A program made the translations under genes and the position numbers. Of a stretch of 64,000 nucleotides of DNA, positions 11,850 through 23,360 are shown piece after piece; the stretch's first letter is position 1; each line of letters opens with the position of its first letter. The DNA comes from Gnetum montanum. Taxonomy: Eukaryota > Streptophyta > Gnetopsida > Gnetales > Gnetaceae. The stretch covers positions 65,514 through 129,513 of the forward strand of contig MNCI01007972.1 of the NCBI GenBank assembly GCA_015680685.1, written 5' to 3'. The notes beneath the pieces were generated by a model that was given only the letters and a program-made list of their open reading frames with translations, was not told the origin of the DNA and did no database searches.

Positions 11850-11925
11850 GTCCACTAGGCCTAGTCAACACAATTGACCCCATCAACAAAGCCCCATTGA
11901 TGCAATGCAAAAAATCTATAAATGT
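11850..11925 (+). promoter_or_regulatory. Internal U3-like block of element 1
   Basis: It contains ACTAGGCCTAGTCAACA at 11853-11869, a 17-base exact match to the U3 of this element's 5' LTR at 3325-3341, including the 12-base palindrome. CCCCATCAAC-type motifs and a TATA-like TCTATAAATG (11914-11923) follow. The order palindrome, CCCCATCAA, TATA is the LTR promoter order. It lies about 440 bases before the extra ORF. Function as an internal promoter is inference. Confidence 0.5.
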
Positions 11926-12362
11926 CGTCAAACACTTTGAAATTTTTATCATTTACTTCATAACAAGAGAGGAACTTTTGCCATTTTTCAAAGCCCAAAA
12001 CCTTCCAAAGCCCATAACTTTCTAATCATTTCTCCAAATCACTCTATTCTTTGATCCTACAATTATTGATAGTAAGCTCTTAGTCATGGGGGCTGCAAAA
12101 CTTAAGGTTTTTGATGAAAATTTTTGTTCCCAAAGGGTTAATGAATACAATGACATTAAACTATCAATTTTTGAGAGTATAACCCTTTCAACAGCCTTTG
12201 GGATGACTATAATCACTTATTAACATTAAAATACAAATAAACTAATGATTAAAATTGATCAAATCAGCCATAATAACAACTTAGCTAGGTGTAACTTTCC
12301 CAACAAGATAGGGTATCCTAATTGTTTCACGTTACACAATAATTATTAACCTATGATCATGT

Positions 12363-13858
12363 TGGAATTACAGATCGCACCAAGACCAAATGACTACAGG
12401 AGAGAGGATCATCTCAACAACAGAAGAAACGACCCAGAGTTGGAAGGAGCCAGTAAGAACAAGCCCAAGAATAGACAAAAGAAACCCATGCAACGGGACC
12501 TCTTTGGGAGGAGCCTGAAGTGGAATCTATTCAGCAAATTCTTAAGGAAGAGGTTGCAATAGATAAATCACAATAAGGAGAGGCACCTAGGCCCATACCA
12601 AGGCTTAAGGTCACACTAACATAAGCCTGCCTTGACACAATTAGGCCTTGTGATGTTCAATACTCACTTCTTCAAGAACTAAACTTCAAACCATTCTTAG
12701 AGAATGCTCCAGTGGAGGTAAACCCACAATTTCAAACCTCTTCCATGTGGCCAATCATCACTTTTAGTGGAAGTGATACATAGGAGAGATGTACCTCTTC
12801 TGGAACAACAGAAAAGCAACAGAAAACCAATTTGTAGTTGAAGCAAAGACCTATTTAGTTCAAAAGGACTTGGTTTAGATGCATCAATAAAATGAAACGT
12901 TGATTGTAGAAAATCATCCCTTGCAAAATGTTGAAGTACAAAAAAAAAAAAAGATGTAAGAATTCATCCATCAACAGTAAGAGTAGCTAGCTAGAGTGAA
13001 TATGGAATTGAGGAGATTAGCAGTAGAGAATCACAATCTTTCTATGGAGGAAGTTTGTGCCTTATGCCAAAATATGCCATTGAAATTTTTTCTTGGAATA
13101 ATGAGGCTCTCAGATTTAAGAAAGTTAAGAATCATTACAGAGACTAGGTTGGCCTGCAGAAGGAGGTGAAGGAGAAACATATCCAAGTGACTAAGGTGAA
13201 AGTAAATATGGCCCTCTAGCAACTCCAGTAAGGAAAAGAGATGTGGCAACCTATCATTAATGGTATAGATGCCTACAACAAAGTAGAGATTCACATAAAG
13301 GAGTTACAGATCAAAGAAATGATAGAATATATGGAACTGGCCAATCTTCGACATGGAAATGTGAAAATGCTGACTGTCGGGCGACCGTGGTTAGAACTTG
13401 AAAAGCAGGTGGCTAGCTCATACGTTCTGTACAAGGTTAAGTTCAAGCACCATAAGGACACCAAGAAAAAGCTTGTGATGAAAAATTCTAAACTCGAAGT
13501 TCTCAAGGTAAGATTCACTGATCAACAATCAAATACTGAGAACCTAGGCAAGAAAATGAATGATTACTAGGAGTTGCAAAATGCAATCAAAGCATTTAAC
13601 ATTGAGCACAAACAATTCACTACCTAATTCATTAATGCTAAAGAGCTATTCCTAGCAATTTCAGCCCACATTGGTGAAGTTGCGTGGACCATGCATGATC
13701 CTAGGAGTAAGGATATGAAGATGAAAGAATTATTGGATGCTTTTTGTCTTCCACCAGAAGTTGTAGCAACAATAGAACAACCACAACAACCTTAATTGCA
13801 ACATGTGCCTAAAGTTGGAGAAGGTCCATCGGAGCCTCCATTGCCTGGGATCATGTGA
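12363..13858 (+). pseudogene. Element 1 extra 3' ORF, unknown function
   Basis: Not a known family to me. It starts after ATTACAG with codons reading IAPRP, where element 2 has ATTGCAG then MVPKRP, so the start is chosen by homology. A basic, Asn/Arg-rich N-terminus comes first, then QELNFKPFL and SSMWP near 12673-12745. A polar coiled-coil-like middle follows, with MLTVGRPWLELEKQVA and YVLYKVKFKHHKD near 13370-13460. The C-terminal part has VAWTMHDP and KMKELLDAF, ending EPPLPGIM before TGA. The position matches the env-like ORF slot of Athila elements, but I see no signal peptide or membrane segment. It is broken by a few stops; 13241-13570 is open. Confidence 0.6.
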
Positions 13859-14072
13859 TATTTTCAATTCTCTTCATGTCATCAGAGGACATGTTGTTCA
13901 ATTTTTGTTTGGTGTTCAATTTTTTATCATGAATACCACAAATTTGTAATTTTGTTGATCCATACACTTGGGCACTTAGTTTTTTCATGATAGTTTTGTT
14001 GTGTCATGTGCTAATCAATAATCACATACTTTTCCAATTTTGTAAAGAAATCAAGGATGAGTTTTCATTTGG

Positions 14073-14083
14073 TTGTGGGGGTA
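14073..14083 (+). other. Element 1 polypurine tract
   Basis: TTGTGGGGGTA directly precedes the 3' LTR. The same position has TTGTGGGGGCA in element 3, TTGTTGAGGTA in element 4 and TCATGAGGATA in element 2. Confidence 0.75.
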
Positions 14084-14950
14084 TGATGAATCGTAGATTG
14101 GCCATGTTGACTAGGCCTTGTAGATTGGGCTGCATTGACTAGGCCTCGTCAATGCACCATTTGATGCGTTGATGTGGCCCCGTCAATGTAGGGCCTGTTC
14201 TTGCTTATAAATATGTGCTAACCCATTGTGTTTAGGATATCTTGTCATAGGTGTATTGAAGCTCTTGTAGTTTTTACATTCAAGAGTTAGGATATTTTTC
14301 TAAGTGCCCATAGCAAGAGTTATTGAGTGTACAGATATTTATTCAAGTAATGTTGGACCTAAGCATGATAATGTGTGCGGCAATAAATATGAACTTCTTG
14401 ATAAAACTTGTAGCATTTTAGATAGCTTAAATGTTTTAGTCATGCATTTAATGTTTTTAGTTATTTATTCAATGTTCCTCAGTAATTAAGCAATTAAGCG
14501 AGATAAGCTAAATAGTAATTAAGTAAACACATAAGTATGACTACTTTGAGCATGTGTATGACATTTGGTAATCCCAACAACACTTAAAACTTGGTAACCC
14601 AAAAATGTGTACAACAAGTGGGACTAGATACTTATGTTAGGGCTAGTTAAATAGTAGTTAGCCAATTAGATTAAAGTATACATTAAATTACTTTATTCTT
14701 TATCTTATTTATTTCAAGCACCAAAACCATAAAATATAAAATGATAAAAATCATGTGCCTCAATCACACTTAAACCATACCCTTGAGCTACAAGTGTAGT
14801 TGGAAAGACAAAAAACATTCCCAACACCCAGTTTACTTCCTAGAGAACTAGTGCACTAGAAAACTATAGAGTCCATGAAATTTGACCAGATCATGTGTGA
14901 ACACTTGACAATTCATATGGTTGAGGGTAGGGGTACTTGACCACTCATCA
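14084..14950 (+). repeat. Element 1, 3' LTR (subfamily A)
   Basis: It starts TGATGAATCG and ends CCACTCATCA. It carries two ACTAGGCCT-type motifs in U3 and a TATA-like CTTATAAATA near 14210. It aligns throughout with 3271-4114. U5 ends with GGGGTACTTGACCACTCATCA, next to the probable target duplication. Confidence 0.85.
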
Positions 14951-14955
14951 AAGTC
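14951..14955. repeat. Probable target-site duplication of element 1, right
   Basis: AAGTC, paired with AAGCC at 3266-3270. Confidence 0.5.
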
Positions 14956-15113
14956 CTATGAAAACAAACTATAATAGCTTTACTATGCTATAAACCAAAT
15001 AGTGTTATAAATATATTTAGTGTATGCATTTATATAAGTATTTATTGTGGCTATGTTAATGCTGATATGTCAACATTGATGTGTCGATGCAACCAAAGAA
15101 ACATGACTCATCA
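14956..15113 (-). mobile_element. Element 4, 3' LTR (start), subfamily A
   Basis: On the minus strand it begins TGATGAGTCATG, the subfamily A LTR start, directly after a purine-rich AGTTGTTGAGGTA (15114-15126). TTGACATATCAGCATT-like U3 sequence follows. The rest of this LTR lies at 2840-3270, on the far side of element 1. Confidence 0.65.
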
Positions 15114-16609
15114 TACCTCAACAACTAACTAAAAACTCATACTCAAGTTAGAAAATTGGGACATAGTTACAAAATGTGGGATTGGCTTGATTAACTTAAC
15201 TAACTAGAGTGTCACATTATAAAAATGTATTTGAGTAAGTTTTACAAATTGGTAGATGAAATAATTCTGATACATTTTCTTTATAAAAATGTGTAGCTTA
15301 TACAAAAAGACCAAGGCATATGCCTCATGATGTGCTTAATGGTGATGACTCTTGTGGTGGCTTCACATGCCTTGGTGTTGGCTGTGGCTAATGCTATTTT
15401 CAGGTAGAATGCATCAATTAGTGCCTTCAGTTTTTCTTCCCTAGTTATTAGATTATGAATGGTCCAAGAAAGTCTAATTAAGTTTGCTATTGTAAGCACC
15501 TTTGAAGGACATGATAGAGTTGGATACATTTCATGGGCATTGATGAAGTAAGTAATAAAATGGTTTTGTTTGATGTTGAATGACTTGGTAGTGTCATTAA
15601 GCTTCTAATAGTTTATCATCTTTTTGGTCAAACTCTCTACAAAAATCCTCTAATCTTAAAACCTTATTTTGAGAACCTTAAGCTTTTCATTAATGATTTG
15701 CAAATTTTGTTGCACTTCTATGTGAAGCTTGTGTTCATTCCTAGTTTATGCAATTTGTATAGCTTGACATCCAAGGTTGCCTTCTCAATTAGAGGTATCT
15801 CTCTAAGTTCATCTATCTCCCTGGTTGTTTTTTTAGCTAGCTCTTGCCATAAGTTCTAGTTCTCTTTCCCTTTCTTTATCGCAAAATTGAGCCATGATTT
15901 GTCTCCATATCTAGTAAGAGAGGGAAAACACCTACTTTTCTTTTTCTTTATTATTTTCTCCCACTTCTAGGATTGATGCTTTAACATTTTGATTTGTCTC
16001 TCTAAGCTATCTTTCATAAATAGAGCTTCCTCCCATACCTACCATACCTTGAATAGTTTAGCTTGTAAGCACTTGATCTGAGCCTTAGGTGTAATTGTTG
16101 ACGATACAAGTAACTAATATGTCATAATGTTAGGTTGTAATCCATCTCGTGAAAATCTAAGAAACAAGTAATTGTTTCTCAAGGTCATTAGCTAAAGTAG
16201 TATATTATGTCATGGCTTCAAAAACTTGTAAGTTACTTTAGCATAAAAGACTTCTCTTTGGCATAGGTGTTCATCATCTTTAACTAGTATGCCTCTACAA
16301 TTATAATCAAGTAGCCTTTTATATAGATGTCAATTTAGTTTTTCATGGATACATGAAACACATTGAGATTGATTACCACATTGTTTGCCAAGAACTTCAA
16401 TGTAAAAATATCTCCACTACTTATATTTCATCCAAATATTAACCACCAAGTCTTTTTACTAAGTCATTAAAATGCAATTGAGTTTTATACTTTACATTCT
16501 AAGGAGAGTGTTATAATTTAGCTATAACATATATTTCATTGAGATTTATTTTGATTACATCTAGTTATAACTAGATATTATTCATGTACTCAATCACATA
16601 TAACACTAG
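15114..16609 (-). pseudogene. Element 4 extra ORF region and 3' untranslated part
   Basis: Read on the minus strand, the sequence before the polypurine tract (CTTGAGTATGAGTTTTTAG) matches the conserved block upstream of the tract in elements 2 and 3 (CTTGAGGATGA...CTAGT). The open segment 15281-15529 contains LSWTIHNLITREEKLKALID, matching element 1's VAWTMHDP...KMKELLDAF, so it is the extra ORF's C-terminal part. The upstream coding part continues as decayed, coiled-coil-like sequence to about 16130. The element is cut at 16609 where the LTR of element 2 begins; its pol is not found in the window. Confidence 0.55.
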
Positions 16610-17475
16610 TGATGAAGTGTCAAAGTGTCATGTTGACAGATCTCGGTTGATGTGGCCCCATCTAGGTGGCATTGCCCTATTGACAAGGCCATGTCGATGT
16701 AGTGTTTGCTGCGTTTATAGGGCCCCATCAATGTAGCTCCACAATAAAGTCTATAAATATGTGTTCACCCACAATATTTATGGCATGTCTTATCATAGTT
16801 GTAGTAGAGATCTTGAAATTTTGTCATTTGAGAGTTAGAATGTTTTTCTGAGTGCCCACAATAGGAGTCAAAAAGTGTACAGATCTTTATTTGAGCACTG
16901 ATGTACCTAAGCAAACTAGTGTGAATGGTAATAAAGATAAGCCTTTTGATCAAACCTTGCAGCACTTAGAATAGATTAATGATTTATTTTGCATTTACCT
17001 TTTTCATTAATTACATGATTAGTTAAGATAAGTAGGATCTTGATTAATTAACTAATTAAGCTAAATAGACTAAACACATAAGTACGACTACTTTGACCAT
17101 AACATATAGTGTTTGGTATTCCTAGCAGTGCTTAACGCTTGGTAACCTAGTAGTGTTGTATGCATTTAGGATGTGTATGGAAAGTGGGACCAAATGCTTA
17201 TGTTAGGATAGTTAGTTATTAATTAGCAATTAGATTAGTTAAATTGGTTAATAAATTGAGCTTCAACTTGTTATCAATCATATGTGAATAAAATATAAAA
17301 TAAAAAAAAATCATGTGCCCTAATTACACTTANTATTTTATATTTTATTCACATATGATTGATAACAAGTTGAAGCTCAATTTATTAACCAATTTAACTN
17401 CCAGAATTTGACTAGATTACATGTGAACACTTGTAATTTGTATGGTTGGATGTAGGGTATACTCGCTGCTCATCA
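16610..17475 (+). repeat. Element 2, 5' LTR (subfamily A)
   Basis: It starts TGATGAAGTGTCAAAG and ends GCTGCTCATCA. The U3 is rich in GATGTGGCCCCATC and GACAAGGCC-type motifs like element 1, with TATA-like TCTATAAATA near 16753. It does not match the LTR at the other end of the element (28855-29731), which has a different U3. The inverted insert at 17333-17400 interrupts it, so its true length is uncertain. Confidence 0.75.
17237..17400. other. Assembly artefact: N-bracketed inverted copy inside an LTR
   Basis: Bases 17334-17399 lie between single Ns at 17333 and 17400. They are an exact 66-base reverse complement of 17237-17302. LTR homology resumes after the second N. The LTR segment equivalent to about 130 bases of element 1 is missing at this point. 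This looks like misplaced gap filling and not a biological hairpin. Confidence 0.8.
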
Positions 17476-17476
17476 T

Positions 17477-17494
17477 TGGCATCATTGTCAAGGA
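17477..17494 (+). other. Element 2 primer-binding site, tRNA-Asp type
   Basis: TGGCATCATTGTCAAGGA follows the LTR by one base. It differs from the tRNA-Asp complement TGGCGCCGTTGCCGGGGA only by C-to-T or G-to-A changes. Confidence 0.75.
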
Positions 17495-17638
17495 CCTTTT
17501 GTTTGTTATGTGCACTATCTAGGACTTAGTGAAGAATTATTTAACATTGTTGGAATGAATCATAAAGTCATATCATACATCAAAATAACTACAGAAATTA
17601 TAAGAAAGCACACTATATTTCTTGTCTTCTAATACAAG

Positions 17639-20180
17639 ATGTCTTCTTCTCATAGGAGTGATTATCTACCCAAGTATGACAGAGTAAATTAGTAGGTGAC
17701 CCAGTAATAGAGAGTGATATATGCTTATCTTGATAAGTATGTACCCAATTTCACCTTCATCCTACACTAGGATGAACAACTGCGGTGGCAAGACATGGAA
17801 GGCAACATTGTGTTGCCACTTGATTGATCCATTCCTAAGATGCTCCACCAAACTCTTATGTGGTTGGGCATCAAAGGGCTTCATGCTAAATATGTTGTGC
17901 AGGATAGTGATGCCAAGGATTATCATCCCACTGATGCACAACATCTAAGGGATCGATAGCTAGAGTAATGCTACAAGTCTACGAAGGAGAATTGGTCTAA
18001 TGATTTCCCATTCCTGAGGTACCAAAAAGATGGTGGAGAACACTTCTTTGGGGATTTCCCATACAGAGAGACTACTCTCTTTAACTTCTATGAAGAAGGT
18101 CAAAAGAAAAACTTGTAGTCCAGAATACATAATCCTAGTTTTGGTAAGAATAGAACCCATGATAAAGGAGGATCCATGAAAGGGAGTCACGACAAAGATC
18201 AAGTAAGCAACATGATCATGATCATGACTACAATCACCAAAGAGAGGGTCGTAGGCACTATGATGCTACTAATCTTCTTCTTCTTCATATTCTTCCTCTT
18301 TTGGATCTGAACATAACTGCAAGGGATGCAATCGTGATGGAGGTGACCAATGGGACTGAGATGATTATAGGGACCATTGCACAAGTCAAGATTTGGGGCA
18401 CGAGCATTCAAGAGAGATCCATCCCCATGAATGAAGGGGTAGCAGAGGGCATTGTAGGCACTAGGGTCATGGCTACGATGAGCCTTTGCTCACTATGTAA
18501 AGCATGTTAAACATCACAGAGGTAGTGACAATTCTAACAAAGCACATGAAAGATAGCATGATCAAGTAATTGGATATGAACAACATTCCCAAGTTTGATG
18601 AGGGATATAACTCTGATTCAAAAAATCATCTTTAGGCTTTTCACGATGCATGTGCCTTGCAAAACATAGAAAACGATTGGCAAAAGCTTAAATTATTTTC
18701 TAGGAAACTCATCAACAAAACAAAAAGTTGGTACCAATCCTTGGAGCCAAAATCAATTTGTAGATAGAGTATGTGCTTAAACTATTCAACAATAAGTATC
18801 AAACATACTTCCAAGTGTCTAATCTAAGAAGGAAAATCCAGGGTTGGAAGTAAGAAACACATGAGTCCTTGGATGCCACCATGGGTAGATATTATTCCTT
18901 ATTACACCAATGCCCTGGCCATGGTTAATCTTAGCAAGAATAACTTTTCCACATTGTAGATGAGCTTCACTCTAAAACAAGGAGAACTCTTGGGATCTAC
19001 ACTCAAGGAAGACTGTTAGAATTAAGAGCCCATCAAATCTAAAGGCTAATCGAGTAGGAAACCAAAAAGTAGGAGAATTGAGGAAATTTGAAAGTGTAGA
19101 AAAATATAACTAAGATCCTTCCATTCACAAGAAAAAGGTCTAATTTTGTAATAATGAGGAGGAATCATCACTTGATGAGGTGATGAATTAGAAAACCTTG
19201 CCAATTCAAAAATTCACCTCTAAAATTTCAGCTAAGGTAGATTAGTTATGGGACTCTATGAATAGTAGATTTCATGCTATCCTAAACATTAATGAAGAGT
19301 CCAAAGAACAAAGTAGTAATTGTGATTACAAGAGGTGAAAGGAAGCTGAACATGCCAATCAAAGGAATAAGGGAAACATTGTTGTTGTAGAGGAAGTTGC
19401 GAAAACTAAATCAGATGATGATGATGGGTGTGACATCTGCGAAGTTGCCCCATCATGTCATACTTACAGGAGTCTAGGATGTATGCTCTGAATCCATGAC
19501 TAGCAAAAAGAAAAATAACCAAAGATTACCTTATCCTCAAGGTAATCCTAGGTAGTTCCATCAGCAATAACAATATTATCCAAGTGAAACTCCACCATGA
19601 TTGTATGAGTAATATCAATAGTGGCAACACCCATAGTCATGGGGGAGGCCACCACCAAGGCAGCAGTACCCTTACAGACAAATAGATCCATATGAATATT
19701 ACTTTTAGTAACCCCTATCTCCATGTGACCCTTCCAGTCATGTTTCTCTTTTCCAACATCACTACTATCCCCTTGAATACTATAGAACTTATTCTTCACA
19801 TTCCAAGAGGGATACCACATTCCATCCATATCCTCCTTCTATTCCTGAACCTATTCCTCCATCCTCAACATAGGTACCACTGGCTGCATCTATGCAAGGT
19901 AAACTTCCAACCCAACTGCAGCAACGCAATGTTACGAGGGTCATCAATTTACAACCAATTCATCAACCAAGTGGTGTGAAACCTCATGCTTGTAAAAGAC
20001 CATTTTTTCAATTCAACAGCCCTACTAAGCCCTCATAGACTTAGGTAGCTAGCCATCTTGCTCCTACCTCATCCTCTATAAACCATTCCATCAAGAATCC
20101 TTCAAATCAAATATCACCCAAAATCCATATTATTATGCTTAGTCATGTCATATCTAATTGGATTTAGGCTAACAACATTT
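17639..20180 (+). pseudogene. Element 2 gag region (decayed)
   Basis: The start ATG 17639 (MSSSHRSDY) is homologous to element 1. Shared blocks include NFTFILH-type sequence near 17750, an RWQDMEGN block, and the gag core near 18560 (MNNIPKFDEGYNSDSKNHL). A KLFSRKLINKTKSWYQ-like stretch lies near 18690. A cysteine pair CDIC at about 19427-19440 corresponds to the element 1 knuckle, but the His and last Cys are lost after a deletion. Numerous stops; the longest open segments are under 100 codons. Confidence 0.7.
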
Positions 20181-20800
20181 CTAGGAAATTAGTTAATCTT
20201 GGGAGTCCTCTTATCTATTTGTAGATTGCTAGGAATAAACTATGTAAAGCTCTTGTTAATTCAAGTTCCAGTGTGAACTTGATTTCTCATGAGATGTATA
20301 TTGCCTGGACCTTGCTACCTCTCAAGAAGAGCAATATTTGATTAGAATTGGTAGACTAGTCCATTACTATTCCATTGAAATAGGTAGAAGATATTGTGAC
20401 CACTATGTATGGGTGGCCTTATCCTATCAATTTCCTAGTAATCAAGGTTGAGAACTATAAGGGGGACTTCCCAATCATTATTTGAAGGACATGGCTAAGA
20501 ATTGTTGATGCAAGAATGAACATTAAAGATCTTTCCCTAGAGATATCTAAGGAAAACACATTTGGAAAGATCGAGAAGAAGCGAGTTCCATGCATCGCGT
20601 ACAATGATATAGGGTTCAATTACATATATAAACTATGGTCCATAAAACAAGCATCTATTTCTAAATGTAGGTACTATGCACATGAAATAGATATTGAAAG
20701 GTGTTTGTATGTAGCAGCCACAAAACAAAAGGGCACCCAATGGTTGACTGCTAATTCTAAAAGTAATAGAATGTGAATGGAACCTACTGAGAGCCTAACA
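20181..20800 (+). pseudogene. Element 2 aspartic protease
   Basis: The active-site strand reads LVNSSSSVNLISHEMY, so the catalytic Asp appears as Asn. It is followed by VEDIVTTMYGWPYPINFLV, and the FPIII...WLRIVDARMNI block lies near 20475-20520. The homology to element 1 is direct. The open segment 20516-20776 covers the protease C-terminus and linker. Confidence 0.7.
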
Positions 20801-22340
20801 TGCATGTATGCCACAAGCATGGATGAGCTAGACCAAGTTCATCACCAATTCTCTAATAATAAAAATGATGATACTAATTGGGGAGACTTGGAGATCCCTG
20901 AGAACTTTAAACAAGAGCCCCTAGAGTTGAAAACTCTACCTACTGACCTAGAATATGCATTCTTGAACAATGGCAAGCCAATCATACTTAATGCCAAACT
21001 TGCTTTTGAGAAAAAATAAAAACTATTGAAAGTGATCAAAAACTGGCCAATAGCATTTGCTTGGTCATATCCTGAACTCACTGGAATTGATTCACAAATA
21101 TGCCAGCACCGCATTTATACTGATCCATCCATGAAGCCACAGAGGCAACCACAACAACGGTTGAACCCAAAATTGAAGCAAATTGTCAAAGAGGAGATTG
21201 AGTAACTCCTTAAGGCAAGGTTCATCTATCCCATTGTGGATAGCAAGTGGGTTAGCCCCCATGTGATAGTGCCAAAAAGAGATGGGAAATGGTGGGTTTG
21301 TATAAACTTCAAGCTATTAAATATGAAAATGTTCAAAAATCATTTCCCCTTATCATTCATTGATTAGGTGTTGGACACCATATCTAGGCATTACTATTAC
21401 AGTTTTTTGGATGGTTATAATGGCTATAACAAAATCCAGATTACGTCAAAATTTTAAGCCAAAGTAACATTCACAAGTCCTTGAGGAAACTTTGCATATT
21501 ACAAGATGCCTTTTGGTCTATGCAATGCTCCTGCCACTTTCTAACTCTTGGTCTTAAGCATCTTTCAATAGTGAATCAGAAGCAAAGTGGAAGTCTTTAT
21601 GGATGACTTCTGCACTTATTGCATGACATTCAAGCAAGCTTTGGATGCCTTGAGTTAGTAGTCAAAAGATGTATGGAGACGAATCTTCTACTCAATTGGC
21701 AAAAGAGCAATCTCATGGTCCAAGAAGGCATTGTATTGGGGCACAGAGTTTTGCATTAAGGGATTGAGGTGGATCCTGAAAAAATAAAGATCATCTAAGG
21801 AATAATTTTCCAACCAAAAACCATTAAAGATATTCGACCATTCCATGGACACACTGGCTACTTCTAACGATTCATAGAGAATTTCTCTAAGATCACAAAA
21901 CTATTGGTTAAGCTAACAAAGAAAGATGCTCCATTCATCTAGACCAAGGAATGCAAAAAGGCATTCTAGAGCCTCAAGCAGAAGCTCATAGAAACTCTAA
22001 TTCTACAAGCACTTGACTAGTTCAAACCATTGAATATCATGATAGATGAATCAAATTATGCCTTGGGAGCCATACTTACACAATTTGACAACAAGAAGCA
22101 TCCATATTACATCCACTACACAAGTCAAAGCATTGTGGGTGCATAGTTAAATTACACCATGATGGAGGAAGAACTAATGATGGTGGTGTATGCTCTAGAG
22201 AAGTTCAAGCACTATGTGCTTACATATAAAGTGTTTGTGCACACTAATCATAGTGCCATTCACTTCCTCATGAATAAGCCAATGGTAAGTCCATGTGTCA
22301 TATGGTGGCTTGTGATCTTTAGATGGTGTGTTCATGAGAA
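20801..22340 (+). pseudogene. Element 2 reverse transcriptase and RNase H
   Basis: The linker PLELKTLPTDLEYAFLNNGK (20910-20970) is the usual entry to OTA reverse transcriptase. The RT blocks follow: WSYPELTGIDSQICQHR, VSPHVIVPKRDGKWWV, YYKMPFGLCNAPATF, and the catalytic KVEVFMDDF at 21596-21607. The thumb block HTGYFXRFIENFSKITKLLV lies near 21850-21905. RNase H shows NIMIDESNYALGAIL and a YTMMEEELMMVVYALEKFKH block near 22150-22220, then VHTNHSAIHFLMNKPMV. It is better preserved than element 1, yet stops and frameshifts remain. Confidence 0.8.
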
Positions 22341-23360
22341 AGATCAACAAAGAGCCTTACAAGATGCACATGAAGGATCATGTGGTGATCACTACATAGG
22401 ATGAAGGACAACAGTTAAACTAATGATGGTAGACTACTTTTGGCCTACCATGTTTAGAGATGCATACTAGTTCACCCAATCTTGTGAGAGGTATCAACAC
22501 GATGGAGGACTCACGACCAAAAATCAAGGTCCACAATAGTGGATATAGTCATTAGGGCCCTTTGATATTTGGGGAATTGATTTTATGAGGCCCATCATAC
22601 CAATGTCCAATGGGAAATTGTATATTATAGTAATTGCTGATTATTGCACCAAGTGGAAAGAATTAGCTATAGTCAAGGATTGTACAACTACAATAGATGC
22701 TAAATGCTTCTAACAACATGTGTTGAATTAGTTTCGAGTAACCAAGATATTGATATTAGATAATAGAATGTACTTTACTAGAGCTACATTCAAAAATCTA
22801 ATGCAACACCTTGGGGTCAATCATAAATTAACTACACCATATTACCTCTAAGAAAATGTTCAAGAAAAAGTAACCAATGGGGAACTCAAAATAATATTAA
22901 CATGAATTGTTAATCAATTTAGAAAGCATTTGAGCACTAAGTTGAATGACACTTTATGGGCATACAAATCCACATGGAAACTCCCTATTGGATATTCAGC
23001 CTATGAACTAGTTTATGGAAAACTACCTACACTACCAATACAAGCAAAGGTAAAAAATTTAGCCATGCCTAATATACTTGATGTAGACTTAAAATTAGCT
23101 TAAAAAGAGTGTCTCATGAATATTAACCTTCTATATGAAAACTAACTTGTAGCTTTGATGAGCAATGAGATTCACAAGAATTAGTCCACATGTAGACATG
23201 ACACAAAAATAAGACAAGTGTCTATTAAGCATGGTGATAAATTCCTTTACAATAATCCCAATCATGTTCCATAAGGGACTAAATTCCAAACTCTTTAGGA
23301 ATGACCCTATATCGTCCATGCTACCTACCATTTAAGCACCATGCACATTTATCACCCAAC
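22341..23360 (+). pseudogene. Element 2 integrase
   Basis: AHEGSCGDHYIG (22368-22402) begins the domain; in OTA elements this stretch holds a zinc-binding His. A CERCQHDGG pair follows near 22490. The core has IWGIDFMRPIIPMSN (first Asp) and LDNRMYFTRAT (second Asp). The Glu region is altered (VQEKVTN, where the family has QAEATN). The C-terminus has GYSAYELVYGKLPTL and LKLAXKECLMNIN. The tail is closer to element 3 than to element 1. There is no chromodomain. Confidence 0.75.

Larger units (their letters stand above)
3271..14950 (+). mobile_element. Element 1: Ty3/gypsy OTA-type retrotransposon, decayed
   Basis: A full-structure element of about 11.7 kb. It has two related LTRs, a tRNA-Asp-type primer site, gag, aspartic protease, reverse transcriptase, RNase H and integrase in that order. 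A long spacer, an extra ORF and a polypurine tract follow before the 3' LTR. The order with integrase last, the absence of a chromodomain, the integrase tail (YELVYGK) and the primer type put it on the Athila/Tat (OTA) side of Ty3/gypsy. All ORFs are broken by many stops, frequently TAG where the family has Trp or Gln. It inserted into the 3' LTR of element 4. Confidence 0.85.

Noticed and set aside
12363-13858. Envelope gene of an Athila-type element
   Set aside because: The position fits, but no signal peptide, transmembrane segment or fusion-like region is visible in any of the copies; left as unknown.
17237-17400. Biological hairpin, promoter palindrome or MITE
   Set aside because: Exact identity and bracketing Ns indicate an assembly artefact.
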